NCBI RefSeq assembly: GCF_015056685.1
Contig: NZ_SVFW01000011.1
Span: 25,560-89,559 of the forward strand
Length of the DNA: 64,000 nt
Direction of reading: 5' to 3'
Source of the DNA: Butyrivibrio sp.
GTDB taxonomy: Bacteria; Bacillota; Clostridia; Lachnospirales; Lachnospiraceae
Shown here: piece by piece, positions 54,072 to 62,353 of the stretch
Numbering within the stretch: the stretch's first letter is position 1
Layout of the letters: each line of letters begins with the position of its first letter
Position numbers and translations under genes: made by a program
Notes under the pieces: generated by a model
Databases searched by the model: none
Seen by the model: only the letters and a program-made list of their open reading frames with translations
What the model was told of the DNA's origin: nothing

Positions 54072-54905
54072 TTAATAAGATGCACTTAATGGATTGTATA
54101 TCTTAATCTCAACTCTTCTGTTTCGGGCTCTTCCTTCATCAGTCGAGTTATCTGCAATAGGGTCATATTCACCACGCCCTGTATGAACAATATTTGATGG
54201 GTCAAGAGTTGTGTTTTCACAAAGGTAGTTAAATATCGCAAGGGCTCTTCCTGATGAAAGTTCATCATTGTTTGCATATTTTCCGCCGGATGACATTGGA
54301 ACATTGTCTGTATGACCTTCTATATCTATAGTTCCTCCGGCATAGGTTTCAAGTATCTGCCCTACTTTCTCAAGGACAGGAATTACGTCCTCTTTTATTG
54401 CCGTTTTGCCTGAATCAAACAGAATTGATCCCTGGATAGTAAGCTGAACATATTGGCTGGTATAGTTAAGGGATACTTCATTTTCAATTTCTCCCTCTTC
54501 CAGGGCTTGTTCTATTTTTTCTGCAAGCTTTTGAGAAGCTTCCATCTGAGCTTCTTCTGCCGCTTCCATAAGCTCTTCCTCGTCCATATTGCCCACATCA
54601 GCCTGGTCTGAATCGGAATCATCTCCGGTCTGTGCAAGACCCATGGATGTGATATAACTCGAAAGTTCAGTCAGCTGCGAAACACCATCGCCTACAAGTG
54701 CTCCCTGCCCAAGTGCCATTTCACCGCCATCAAAAATACCAAAAGCCGAACTGAATGATGCAGCTACTTCTTCAAACTTGGCCGCGTCCATTGTTGCCAT
54801 TGAGAACAGCAAAACGAAGAAACAAAGAAGCAGGTTCATCAGATCGCCGAAGGTACCCTGCCAGGCCGGTAGTCCTGGTTTTATTTCCTCAGGTTTCTTA
54901 GCCAT
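54072..54905 (-). CDS. motB: Stator protein MotB
   Basis: This 277-residue protein has a membrane helix with the proton-carrying Asp in FGDLMNLLLCFFVLLFSMA, an acidic linker (DDSDSDQADVGNMDEEE), and a C-terminal OmpA-like peptidoglycan-binding domain (IEGHTDNVPMSSGG, RGEYDPIADN, RARNRRVEI). It anchors the stator and conducts ions with MotA. It overlaps motA by one base. Confidence 0.96.
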   Translation of the reverse strand: MAKKPEEIKPGLPAWQGTFGDLMNLLLCFFVLLFSMATMDAAKFEEVAASFSSAFGIFDGGEMALGQGALVGDGVSQLTELSSYITSMGLAQTGDDSDSDQADVGNMDEEELMEAAEEAQMEASQKLAEKIEQALEEGEIENEVSLNYTSQYVQLTIQGSILFDSGKTAIKEDVIPVLEKVGQILETYAGGTIDIEGHTDNVPMSSGGKYANNDELSSGRALAIFNYLCENTTLDPSNIVHTGRGEYDPIADNSTDEGRARNRRVEIKIYNPLSASY

Positions 54906-55705
54906 TATTCTCCTCCATCACCTGAACCATTTTCTGCTTCATAAGCTGCTCTGTCACTAGGTGACAGGAATGATTTAAGCTTTTCTTCTGTAACACGAGG
55001 GTTTTCTCCTGCCTGTATAGACAAAAGTCCCTCAATAATAATACTTTTTGCCATGTACTCGGCATTATCTCTGGCTTTTAATTTATTCTCAGCAGGATAA
55101 CAGAACCAGTTCGCAAGAACCGATCCATAGAATGTTGTGATCAAGGCAACCGCCATGGACGGTCCGATAGATGAAGGGTCAGACATGTTCTGGAGCATAA
55201 GAACCAGTCCAAGAAGCGTTCCGATCATACCCCAGGAAGGACCCATGCCGGCAACATCAGCAAAGAAAGAATAATTTTCCTTGTGTCTCTCAGACATGGC
55301 ATCAATTTCAGCTTCCAAAATACTTTTTACAAGTTCAGGCTCAGTACCATCTACAATAAGACCAACGCCTTTTTTCATAAATGCATCTTCCAGATTGCTT
55401 GCTGCTTCCTCAAGTGCAAGAAGTCCTTCTTTACGAGCTGTATTTGAAAGATCGATAATCTGTTTTATTGTGCCCTTAGTGTCATCAGTGGGCATTTTAT
55501 AAATTAGGGTGTAAGATTTCAGACCATTAATAAAGCTTGGCATGCTTCTCGACGCCAAAACCGCCATGAGTGCTCCACCGAATGTGATCATCGCCGAAGG
55601 AGCATCAAGGAAGTGTACGACGCCGGTGATACCAGCTGAAAAGACAATACTCAGAATCATGAAAACAAAACAAAGACCAACACCAAGTAATGAAGCAATA
55701 TCCAT
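54905..55705 (-). CDS. motA: Stator protein MotA
   Basis: This 266-residue protein has four membrane helices and the conserved cytoplasmic charged loop plus GPSWGMIGTLLGLVLMLQNM and FYGSVLANWFCYPAENKLK. Together with MotB it forms the ion-driven stator. It follows flbD by 79 bases. The C-terminal tail is acidic and Gly-rich. Confidence 0.96.
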   Translation of the reverse strand: MDIASLLGVGLCFVFMILSIVFSAGITGVVHFLDAPSAMITFGGALMAVLASRSMPSFINGLKSYTLIYKMPTDDTKGTIKQIIDLSNTARKEGLLALEEAASNLEDAFMKKGVGLIVDGTEPELVKSILEAEIDAMSERHKENYSFFADVAGMGPSWGMIGTLLGLVLMLQNMSDPSSIGPSMAVALITTFYGSVLANWFCYPAENKLKARDNAEYMAKSIIIEGLLSIQAGENPRVTEEKLKSFLSPSDRAAYEAENGSGDGGE

Positions 55706-55784
55706 ACTGTTTTCCCCTTCATATAAATATTAGATACCAGTCATATGCCGTTTAACTGATATGTTTTGCTGCAACATTAAAAGC

Positions 55785-55958
55785 TTAGTTTTCTATAATC
55801 TTATATATATCTTCAGGAGATTCCCTGACTATTAACTTTCTGCCACTGCGCAATATGATCACAGTGTCAGGGGTAGCTTCTACCGTTTCTATGGAAGAAA
55901 CATTTAAAAGAAATTTCCTCGTATCCATTTTTGTTAGTTCAATAATACTTTTAGACAT
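55785..55958 (-). CDS. flbD: Flagellar protein FlbD (small)
   Basis: A 57-residue protein (MSKSIIELTKMDTRKF at the start). It has the FlbD pattern IELTKxxxxxFxLN, IETVEATPDTVIILRSGRK and a C-terminal helix. FlbD is a small protein conserved in flagellar operons of Firmicutes and spirochaetes, normally between flgE and motA, as here except for the cls gene. Its start is ATG behind GGGGG. The short length keeps it below the usual ORF cut-offs. Confidence 0.88.
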   Translation of the reverse strand: MSKSIIELTKMDTRKFLLNVSSIETVEATPDTVIILRSGRKLIVRESPEDIYKIIEN

Positions 55959-56332
55959 CTATTCCCCCGTCAATATCTAAAAATTTCATTATTTCAAAAA
56001 ATTTCACTATTTTCTGAAATTTTATTTCTAACTACATATATTTTACCACTTTTAGTGTACCAATACTCATATTTTTGTTCACATTTTAGACATATTTGCA
56101 AATTAATTACACTTATTATCGATAATTATGAAATTATTTTGCGTTATGCCATCACACATTATTAACAAATACACATTCGCATAGTTACACAACATATAGT
56201 GGTAATAAAATAATTGTAGCACAACATTTTTATTAATAACAGTATCTTTTAAAAAATCACGCTCTGTTTAGCGTTTTTTCACTATCGTTTATTTGCAAAC
56301 TCGCATCACTCCTGGCTTCATAAAATAGTGCC
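55959..56332. other. AT-rich intergenic region between cls and flbD
   Basis: About 370 bases without a gene. It is very AT-rich, with one short terminator-like palindrome next to cls (56252-56279). I see no convincing SigA or sigma-28 promoter for flbD-motA, although one must exist if the cls terminator works. TAAAAT and CGATAA-like boxes occur, but with badly spaced partners. Confidence 0.6.
56252..56279. terminator. Short bidirectional terminator-like hairpin after cls
   Basis: A 5-bp stem ACGCT/AGCGT with a 6-base loop is flanked by an A-run on the left and TTTTTT on the right. The stem is short, so termination may be weak. Confidence 0.45.
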
Positions 56333-57901
56333 TCACATAAGTGGCGCTGCCAACCTCAAAAGAAGCTGTCCAAACCTAAGAAATGCTCCCCTGCCTTTTG
56401 AATAATATTCAGTAACATCCTTTGATTCCTTAAATATTTGCTCAAAATCTTCCTTCGTGTCCTTAACTGCTTTGCAATCAGCATAAAGACAGCCATTTTC
56501 GAAATGATGGTATAGACTTCTATAATCAAGATTGATTGTTCCGCAGGTTGCTGCAAAATCATCGCAGATACTCATTTTAGCGTGACAAAATCCCGGAGAA
56601 TACTCATATATTCGTACGCCATTTTTAGCAAGCGCATTGTAATAAGACCTTGTAACGCTGTAAACAATCTTTTTGTCAGGAATTCCGGGAGTTACTATTC
56701 TGACATCAACGCCTCTTTTGGCTGCAAGAGAAAATGCATGTATCATCTCTTCAGTAATGATAAGGTAAGGCGTAATGTACCAGACATAGTCTTTGGCCAT
56801 GTTAGCCATACTCATGTATACTTCCTCTCCAACCTGCTCTTTATCCATTGGGCTATCAGCAAAAGGTGCTATAAATCCATTTTCAAGGGCCTTGTAATTA
56901 TTATTTTTCAGATATTTGTCAAAAGTAACATCATCTATGTCATTTTCTTTTATCGCATTCCACATCTCAAGAAATGTCACGGTAAGTGACTTTACTGCGT
57001 CGCCGCAAAGCTTTATTCCTGTGTCCTTCCAATATCCAAAGGGCTCAGATACATGAAAATACTCATTTGCAATGTTATAGCCACCTGTGTAGCCTATTTT
57101 TCCATCAATTACTGTAATTTTCCTATGATCTCTATTATTAAGAAAAAGATTTAAACCCGGTGCAAAAGGATTGAATACTCTTGCCCGAATTCCCTTCGCC
57201 CGCAGCCTTTTAACAAAATCAGTAGTTACAAAGCCTATACTGCCCATGTCATCATAGAAAACTCTGACCTCAACACCCTCTTTTACCTTTTGCTCAAGAA
57301 TATCCTGAATGCTATGCCAGCTTTCAGCATCCTCAATAGCATGATATTCCATAAAAATGAATTTTTTTGCATTCAATAACTCTCTTTTTTGGTCCTCAAT
57401 TCCCTTTAGAGCATCATCAAAATATGTGATATCAGTATTTTGATAGACCGGATAACCTGCATATTCTTTTAGATAATGCGTAATATTTGCCACATATGGA
57501 TTTCTTTCTTTAAGGCTCATCTGCACATCGCTGTTATCCGGCAAAAGAGGCAGCAGTATATTATCTATGTTCTCATAGCGCTTTCGCATCTTTTTTGTGC
57601 CACCGTTATAACCAACAAGAAAATAAAAAACTATACCCGCAACAGGAAGTACAAGGATCATCATGATCCATGGCATTTTTATGGATGCTGTCTGGTTCTT
57701 AGAGTAAATACCCAGAACAACAAAGAAGCTTATAAGAGAAAAAAATACTGATACCCAATGCCATGTATTATTAAGCCAAATAACACCGCAAACAATGATC
57801 AGCGCATTAAGTATTACTGAAAGCACCGCAATGACCATTCTAAATACACCATTTTTAACTGCAGCTTTTTTCTCTATAGTTAACTTCTTCGCTTCGCTCA
57901 T
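56333..57901 (-). CDS. cls: Cardiolipin synthase (phospholipase D family)
   Basis: This 522-residue protein has two or three N-terminal membrane helices and two phospholipase D motifs. They are HRKITVIDGKIGYTGG and HAKMSICDDFAATCGTINLD, both with HxK(x)4D. It joins phosphatidylglycerol molecules to cardiolipin at the membrane. The length is close to the family norm of about 480-510. It sits inside the flagellar cluster between flgE and flbD but has its own promoter and a possible terminator, so it is an insertion in the gene order rather than a flagellar gene. Cardiolipin may still matter for polar or membrane complexes; that is inference. Confidence 0.94.
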   Translation of the reverse strand: MSEAKKLTIEKKAAVKNGVFRMVIAVLSVILNALIIVCGVIWLNNTWHWVSVFFSLISFFVVLGIYSKNQTASIKMPWIMMILVLPVAGIVFYFLVGYNGGTKKMRKRYENIDNILLPLLPDNSDVQMSLKERNPYVANITHYLKEYAGYPVYQNTDITYFDDALKGIEDQKRELLNAKKFIFMEYHAIEDAESWHSIQDILEQKVKEGVEVRVFYDDMGSIGFVTTDFVKRLRAKGIRARVFNPFAPGLNLFLNNRDHRKITVIDGKIGYTGGYNIANEYFHVSEPFGYWKDTGIKLCGDAVKSLTVTFLEMWNAIKENDIDDVTFDKYLKNNNYKALENGFIAPFADSPMDKEQVGEEVYMSMANMAKDYVWYITPYLIITEEMIHAFSLAAKRGVDVRIVTPGIPDKKIVYSVTRSYYNALAKNGVRIYEYSPGFCHAKMSICDDFAATCGTINLDYRSLYHHFENGCLYADCKAVKDTKEDFEQIFKESKDVTEYYSKGRGAFLRFGQLLLRLAAPLM

Positions 57902-57941
57902 ACAAAAAATGCCTCCTTGTCTCTTTTATATGTATAAAATA

Positions 57942-57969
57942 ATTATAGCAATTTTTAATTAACAGTTAA
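57942..57969 (-). promoter_or_regulatory. SigA-type promoter of cls with extended -10
   Basis: On the minus strand TTAACT, a 16-base spacer ending in TGC, and a perfect TATAAT. The TGn element strengthens the call. It lies 41 bases before the cls start. Confidence 0.7.
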
Positions 57970-57991
57970 AAGAAAGATAATAACGAAATAG

Positions 57992-58018
57992 GCCCCGCCG
58001 CAATTAAAGCGACGGGGC
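57992..58018 (-). terminator. GC-rich hairpin after flgE
   Basis: A 10-bp stem GCCCCGCCGC/GCGACGGGGC with one mismatch is followed on the minus strand by CTATTTCG. The T-run is poor, so it may be a weak terminator or an mRNA-stabilising 3' end of the flgE message. Confidence 0.55.
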
Positions 58019-58049
58019 TCATCATTAGTCTTATGATTCATAAAAAGAA

Positions 58050-61007
58050 TTATCTCTTAAGGTTAGTAAGTTCTTCAAGAAGTGTATCTGATACTGTGAT
58101 GATACGGCTGTTTGCCTGGAAACCACGCTGTGTTGTGATCATTTCAGTAAACTCTTTTGAAAGGTCTACGTTTGACATTTCCAGAACACCTGTGTTCATA
58201 TATCCGCCATCTACAGTAATATCCTGAATTGTTGCCTCACCAGAGTTAAGTGTGGATGCATAGAGGTTATCACCTTCTTTTGAAAGACCTGATGCATTAG
58301 CAAATTCAGCTGATGCAATCTGTCCAAGAAGCTTTGTCTGTCCATTTGAGTATGTAGCATGAATCTGTCCATCAGTAGCTATTGTAATTCCATTCATTTC
58401 ACCGACCATACGACCAGTATTAAGCGATGATTTATCTCCTTTTACAGCCTTGATTGTTGCTGTTCCGCTTGTGTTGTAATTAGTTACAGTAGAGAAATCA
58501 ACTGTAAGCTGTCCCCTCATAGTCTCTTCATCAGCAGTAGTTGGCTGGAATCCAAATGCTTCAAGTCCGGGGATTGACTGGTCAAATTTAATATTGACCA
58601 TTCCATTAGCATTTCCGTTAGCTGTAGTAAGAGAACCATTTGCAGGATTAAATTTAAGCTGAATAGTCTGACTACCTGTTGTAAGAGTAATACTTCCATC
58701 AGCATTTATTGAATAGGTACCATCTGTTCCAAATGCATCAGCATCAGAATCCGTTATACCATAGACTTTATTTAAAAGATTCTTATACTTTCCTGTCGCT
58801 GTTGAAATAAGATCTGTAATATTTCCTGTGTTAGGTATTTCTTCCCAACCCTCAGGAATTGTATCCGCAGTAGTAACATAAGTAAGTGTTCCATCAGCAG
58901 CTGTCTGTGTAGCATAGTCTGTAGCTATGTTCTTATCAACAGAAACAGTATCATAAATTGATATTCCGCCATTTGCTGAAATCTTTACTTTATATGTATT
59001 TTGAACAGTTGCAGAACCTTTTGTAAGGCCATACACATCCTGAAGCATTTCTTTACTGTAATCACTGACAGTTGTTTCTGTTCCCTTTAAAACATAAGCT
59101 GATCCATCAGTTGAGTTAGTAAATACACCGCCGAGTTCAGATGCCTTCTTTTCAGGATATGTACCCTCTTTTGCTGTATATGTCTTGGAGAAAATAGTCT
59201 GTGTGAAAATCGAATTACTTTCATCGGGAACTTCTACCGGTTCACTCTTGTAGAACAAAATGCCGGGAGTACCTGAAATATTGCTAACCTCCAAATATGT
59301 AAAACCATTTGAGGACATATAATCATCCAGCGCAGCTGCATCTGCAAGGCCCAAAGCAGCCGCCAGCTCAGCTTTAGCTGCATTTGTGATCACTGTTGTA
59401 TTGTTATACTCATATATAGTATTCTGCGGAACAGTTGTAATATTTGCAAGCTGCGCAGCGCTTATCTGTACTTCAAGGTCTTCGTCTGAAAGCTTTGTTC
59501 CATAAAGTGTTAAAGTGTCATTATCATATGTATAATAAATATTTTCCGGAACAGTCGAGTCATTTAATTTAGCTTCAAGATTTTCAAAGTCATCAATGTA
59601 ATTTTTTAGAGCTGTCTTGGTTATAGGAGTTGCTGTCTTGGTCTCATCAGGATAATGCTGACTGGTAACAGTAAATGAATCATTTCCTGTTGCATTGCTT
59701 GTAAATTTAAAGCGATAGTAATCACTTGATATATACTTCTCAAGAGATGTCTGAGTTGCTGTTGCCGAATCGTCGTCATTTATACCAAAGACAGTTTTAA
59801 GTGTTGCCTGCAAGGTCTTGGAATTACCTACAACTGTTTTCATTGAACCTTCTGTTGTGGAAGGTACAATATATGCTTTTCCGGTGCCATCACTGGATAC
59901 ATAATATGAATTTGAGTTATTGGAATTGTATGTATATCCTGAAGGGCTCTTGGTCTCCTTTGGCGCATCATATGTAATTGTAAGAGTTCCACTTTCACTT
60001 ATTGTAAATAGTGATGTCTTTGAATAGCCTTCAGTTCCACTTGTTACTGTAGCATCGTCTATTCCGTAGACTTCCTTCAAAATGCCCGCATATTTAGCTT
60101 TACTTGTTGTCATAAGATCTGACAGCGCACCTGATGTTGGAACACCTGAATATACAGTAGCTCCTGCAAGGAGCTTAACAACTGAAGTTGTTGCACCATT
60201 TTCAACTTTATATGCGTCTGTAACAGCAACATCAGTAGGTTCAGTCGCTCCGAAAGTAACGCCCTTCATAAGTGTTGATCCAATTGATTTTCCTGATGAA
60301 TCAATAATATCTGTAAGCTGAAGCGAGAAAAGATCATCAGTACCTGTATCCTTTAATGTGAACTTTCCTGTATAGAGGTATCCCTTGTTATCATAGAATT
60401 CCAGAGTGAGTGTCTTACCATCATCAGATATAACGTTTGTATCATTATCATCGATATTTCCAGAGAAAAGAGCAGCTGTTGTAGATGCTGGTGAATATGT
60501 TGTATTATCAGCGCTCATGATCTGAAGCTGAGATAAACCACCATTTTTATTTACTGTAATAGCTCCGGTCTCAGGATCTTCCTGTGCTGTCCATCCCATT
60601 ACGAAATATCCGTTTGACTGCATTGCAAGGTTGCCGGCACCATCTACGTAGAAAGAACCATCTCTTGTGTAGAGATTTTCTTTTCCGTTATTAACTACGA
60701 AGAACGACTTACCGGTGATCATGATATCAAATGGATTATTTGTTGTCTGAGTAGCGCCCTGGGATTCAATTGCTGTAGCAATGGCACCTGACTTAGCGCC
60801 AAGACCGATCTGTCTTGCATTTACACCGCCCTTAGTCTCAGTAGCACCTGATGCTGACTGTGTTGTCTGATACATAAGGTCTGAAAATGTAATAGACTGG
60901 GATTTGAATGATGTTGTATTAACGTTGGCAATATTGTTACCAAGAACATCCATTTTGGTCTGGTGTGTACGAAGTCCTGCTACACCAGAATAAAGTGATC
61001 TCATCAT
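58050..61007 (-). CDS. flgE: Flagellar hook protein FlgE, greatly enlarged by internal repeats
   Basis: This 985-residue protein has the conserved hook ends. They are MMRSLYSGVAGLRTHQTKMDVLGNNIANVN split at the N terminus and the C-terminal LSKEFTEMITTQRGFQANSRI. Typical FlgE proteins have about 400-550 residues. The extra length lies between residues about 270 and 780. It contains four copies of a motif of about 40 residues centred on KEVYGIDD, KTVFGINDD, QDVYGLTK and NKVYGITDS (start points near 305, 399, 650 and 740), two of them preceded by DGxAYV segments. I start at the ATG at 61007 behind GGAGG; the longer frame reaching 61055 has no support. It is followed by a hairpin at 57992-58018. 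Confidence 0.93.
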   Translation of the reverse strand: MMRSLYSGVAGLRTHQTKMDVLGNNIANVNTTSFKSQSITFSDLMYQTTQSASGATETKGGVNARQIGLGAKSGAIATAIESQGATQTTNNPFDIMITGKSFFVVNNGKENLYTRDGSFYVDGAGNLAMQSNGYFVMGWTAQEDPETGAITVNKNGGLSQLQIMSADNTTYSPASTTAALFSGNIDDNDTNVISDDGKTLTLEFYDNKGYLYTGKFTLKDTGTDDLFSLQLTDIIDSSGKSIGSTLMKGVTFGATEPTDVAVTDAYKVENGATTSVVKLLAGATVYSGVPTSGALSDLMTTSKAKYAGILKEVYGIDDATVTSGTEGYSKTSLFTISESGTLTITYDAPKETKSPSGYTYNSNNSNSYYVSSDGTGKAYIVPSTTEGSMKTVVGNSKTLQATLKTVFGINDDDSATATQTSLEKYISSDYYRFKFTSNATGNDSFTVTSQHYPDETKTATPITKTALKNYIDDFENLEAKLNDSTVPENIYYTYDNDTLTLYGTKLSDEDLEVQISAAQLANITTVPQNTIYEYNNTTVITNAAKAELAAALGLADAAALDDYMSSNGFTYLEVSNISGTPGILFYKSEPVEVPDESNSIFTQTIFSKTYTAKEGTYPEKKASELGGVFTNSTDGSAYVLKGTETTVSDYSKEMLQDVYGLTKGSATVQNTYKVKISANGGISIYDTVSVDKNIATDYATQTAADGTLTYVTTADTIPEGWEEIPNTGNITDLISTATGKYKNLLNKVYGITDSDADAFGTDGTYSINADGSITLTTGSQTIQLKFNPANGSLTTANGNANGMVNIKFDQSIPGLEAFGFQPTTADEETMRGQLTVDFSTVTNYNTSGTATIKAVKGDKSSLNTGRMVGEMNGITIATDGQIHATYSNGQTKLLGQIASAEFANASGLSKEGDNLYASTLNSGEATIQDITVDGGYMNTGVLEMSNVDLSKEFTEMITTQRGFQANSRIITVSDTLLEELTNLKR

Positions 61008-61033
61008 AAGACATTGTCCTCCATCATAAAACC

Positions 61034-61115
61034 TATGCGTATAAGCGCATATCAATATCTGATTTTGGACGGATGAGTGATTTAAAAGAGATTTCCTTCA
61101 ATCAGTCGGGAAATC
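61034..61115 (-). promoter_or_regulatory. Two hairpins in the gap upstream of flgE
   Basis: In the 150-base gap, arms GATTTCC/GGAAATC (61090-61096 and 61109-61115) are followed on the minus strand by TCTCTTTT, a terminator-like form. A 6-bp palindrome TATGCG/CGCATA (61034-61051) lies just before the flgE ribosome-binding site. They may adjust hook-protein output relative to flgD. Confidence 0.45.
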
Positions 61116-61157
61116 AAGATCTCCTGATGGCACTTCTGGCCACTTCGGTCCAATCTG

Positions 61158-61583
61158 TTAAGCAATCACTGCTCCGTCAATATTTGTAAAAACATTACTC
61201 TTGTTTTCTGTCTGATCCATTGCTGTTACTACTGTGTTGTTTGGGACATTTACGATAAATGCAAGCTGATCAATGAGTATAAGAGAGTCTTTAATGCCTT
61301 TTTCTCCTGCTTCTATCTTGCCCATATTAAGCCTTGCCATCTGCTCATCTGTTAAAACTATGTTTCTGTCCTGAAGTCTGTTTGCGGCATGCTTAGAAAA
61401 CTTTAGTTCTTCTGAACTAATAGTATTATCGGATGATTCCTGTATTTTATTTAGAATACTGGCAAAAGAATTTGCTCCGGTTTGTATATTTTGGCCCTTG
61501 TTATCGGTTTTTTGAATACTTCCGTTTTTGATCTGGCCCTGCACCTGATCAATTGATAAAAATCTTCTCTCATCAATATTCAA
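61158..61583 (-). CDS. Flagellar operon protein (TIGR02530-like)
   Basis: This 141-residue protein has the family core LKFSKHAANRLQDRNIVLTD in overlapping parts, followed by a helix and LIDQLAFIVNVPNNTVVTAMD. This small protein is found between flgD and flgE in many Firmicutes, as here, but its exact role is unknown. It starts behind GGAGG, 49 bases after flgD. Confidence 0.88.
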   Translation of the reverse strand: MNIDERRFLSIDQVQGQIKNGSIQKTDNKGQNIQTGANSFASILNKIQESSDNTISSEELKFSKHAANRLQDRNIVLTDEQMARLNMGKIEAGEKGIKDSLILIDQLAFIVNVPNNTVVTAMDQTENKSNVFTNIDGAVIA

Positions 61584-61632
61584 TTTCCTATACCTCCTTT
61601 CCGGCGTATTTCTATAGTTCTTTTAACCTTTA

Positions 61633-62310
61633 TCAGGTTTTATCCTTGGAAAAAGTCCTGTGTGTATCACCTCTGATATCATCGAGCTGATTAACATACT
61701 GAAGAAGCGATGTTACGTAGTTCTTATCCATAAGATTCTTTGCCCTGTCATCCATATTCATATAATAGTCATACATTGAATCAATGGTATCTCCATGGGT
61801 TTCTTCTGTAACAAGTTCAAGCTCCGGCAGCTTATCAATGTTCTTTTGGAAATCAGCTACAACTTCAAGAGCATCTGTGTAATCTGAATCCAAAACCTGG
61901 GTAACATCATCAATGTTGTAATTAGTTCCATTAATATTTAAATATGCTTTGTTTCCGCTATATGTCACATAATCTACCACGCCCTGGATTTCAGTACTCT
62001 TTCCAGTATCAGAGTTGGTCTGTGTAACAACTACTGTTTTTCCAACCATTTCAGATGCTCTGGATAATGACATACTATTAGCCATATTGTTAAGCTGTTC
62101 TACCTGAGTAAATGTCGCATACTGTGAAATATACTCAGTATTAGATGTAGGTTCCATAGGATCCTGATATTTCATCTGAGCAACAAGTATTTTTAAAAAT
62201 GAATCCTTGTCATAACCTGTTGGAGTTGTCTTACTGCTAGAGCTCTCTGTTTCCAAATTCTGAACTTTACCATTTTTAATAATAGCCTCAACTGATCCTA
62301 AATCTGCCAT
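61633..62310 (-). CDS. flgD: Hook-capping protein FlgD
   Basis: This 225-residue protein has the conserved FlgD N-terminal segment (YDKDSFLKILVAQMKYQDPMEPTSNTEYISQYATFTQVEQL in parts) and a domain with TVVVTQTNSDTGK and VDYVTYSGNKAYLNING. A helical extension of about 70 residues at the C terminus follows. It caps the growing hook. A GC-rich hairpin lies directly before its ribosome-binding site. Confidence 0.94.
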   Translation of the reverse strand: MADLGSVEAIIKNGKVQNLETESSSSKTTPTGYDKDSFLKILVAQMKYQDPMEPTSNTEYISQYATFTQVEQLNNMANSMSLSRASEMVGKTVVVTQTNSDTGKSTEIQGVVDYVTYSGNKAYLNINGTNYNIDDVTQVLDSDYTDALEVVADFQKNIDKLPELELVTEETHGDTIDSMYDYYMNMDDRAKNLMDKNYVTSLLQYVNQLDDIRGDTHRTFSKDKT

Positions 62311-62323
62311 TTTTTATCCTCCA

Positions 62324-62345
62324 GGGCTGGCATAAAAGCCAGCCC
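62324..62345 (-). promoter_or_regulatory. Perfect GC-rich hairpin before the flgD ribosome-binding site
   Basis: An 8-bp stem GGGCTGGC/GCCAGCCC with a 6-base loop lies between the fliK stop and flgD, one base from GGAGG. No T-run follows, so it is not a normal terminator. It may influence flgD translation or RNA processing. Confidence 0.6.
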
Positions 62346-62353
62346 ACAAAAAA

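Noticed and set aside
57992..58018. GC-rich inverted repeat as a REP element or transposon end
   Set aside because: Only one copy is seen in the window and no transposase remnant is near; its place after flgE fits a 3' hairpin.
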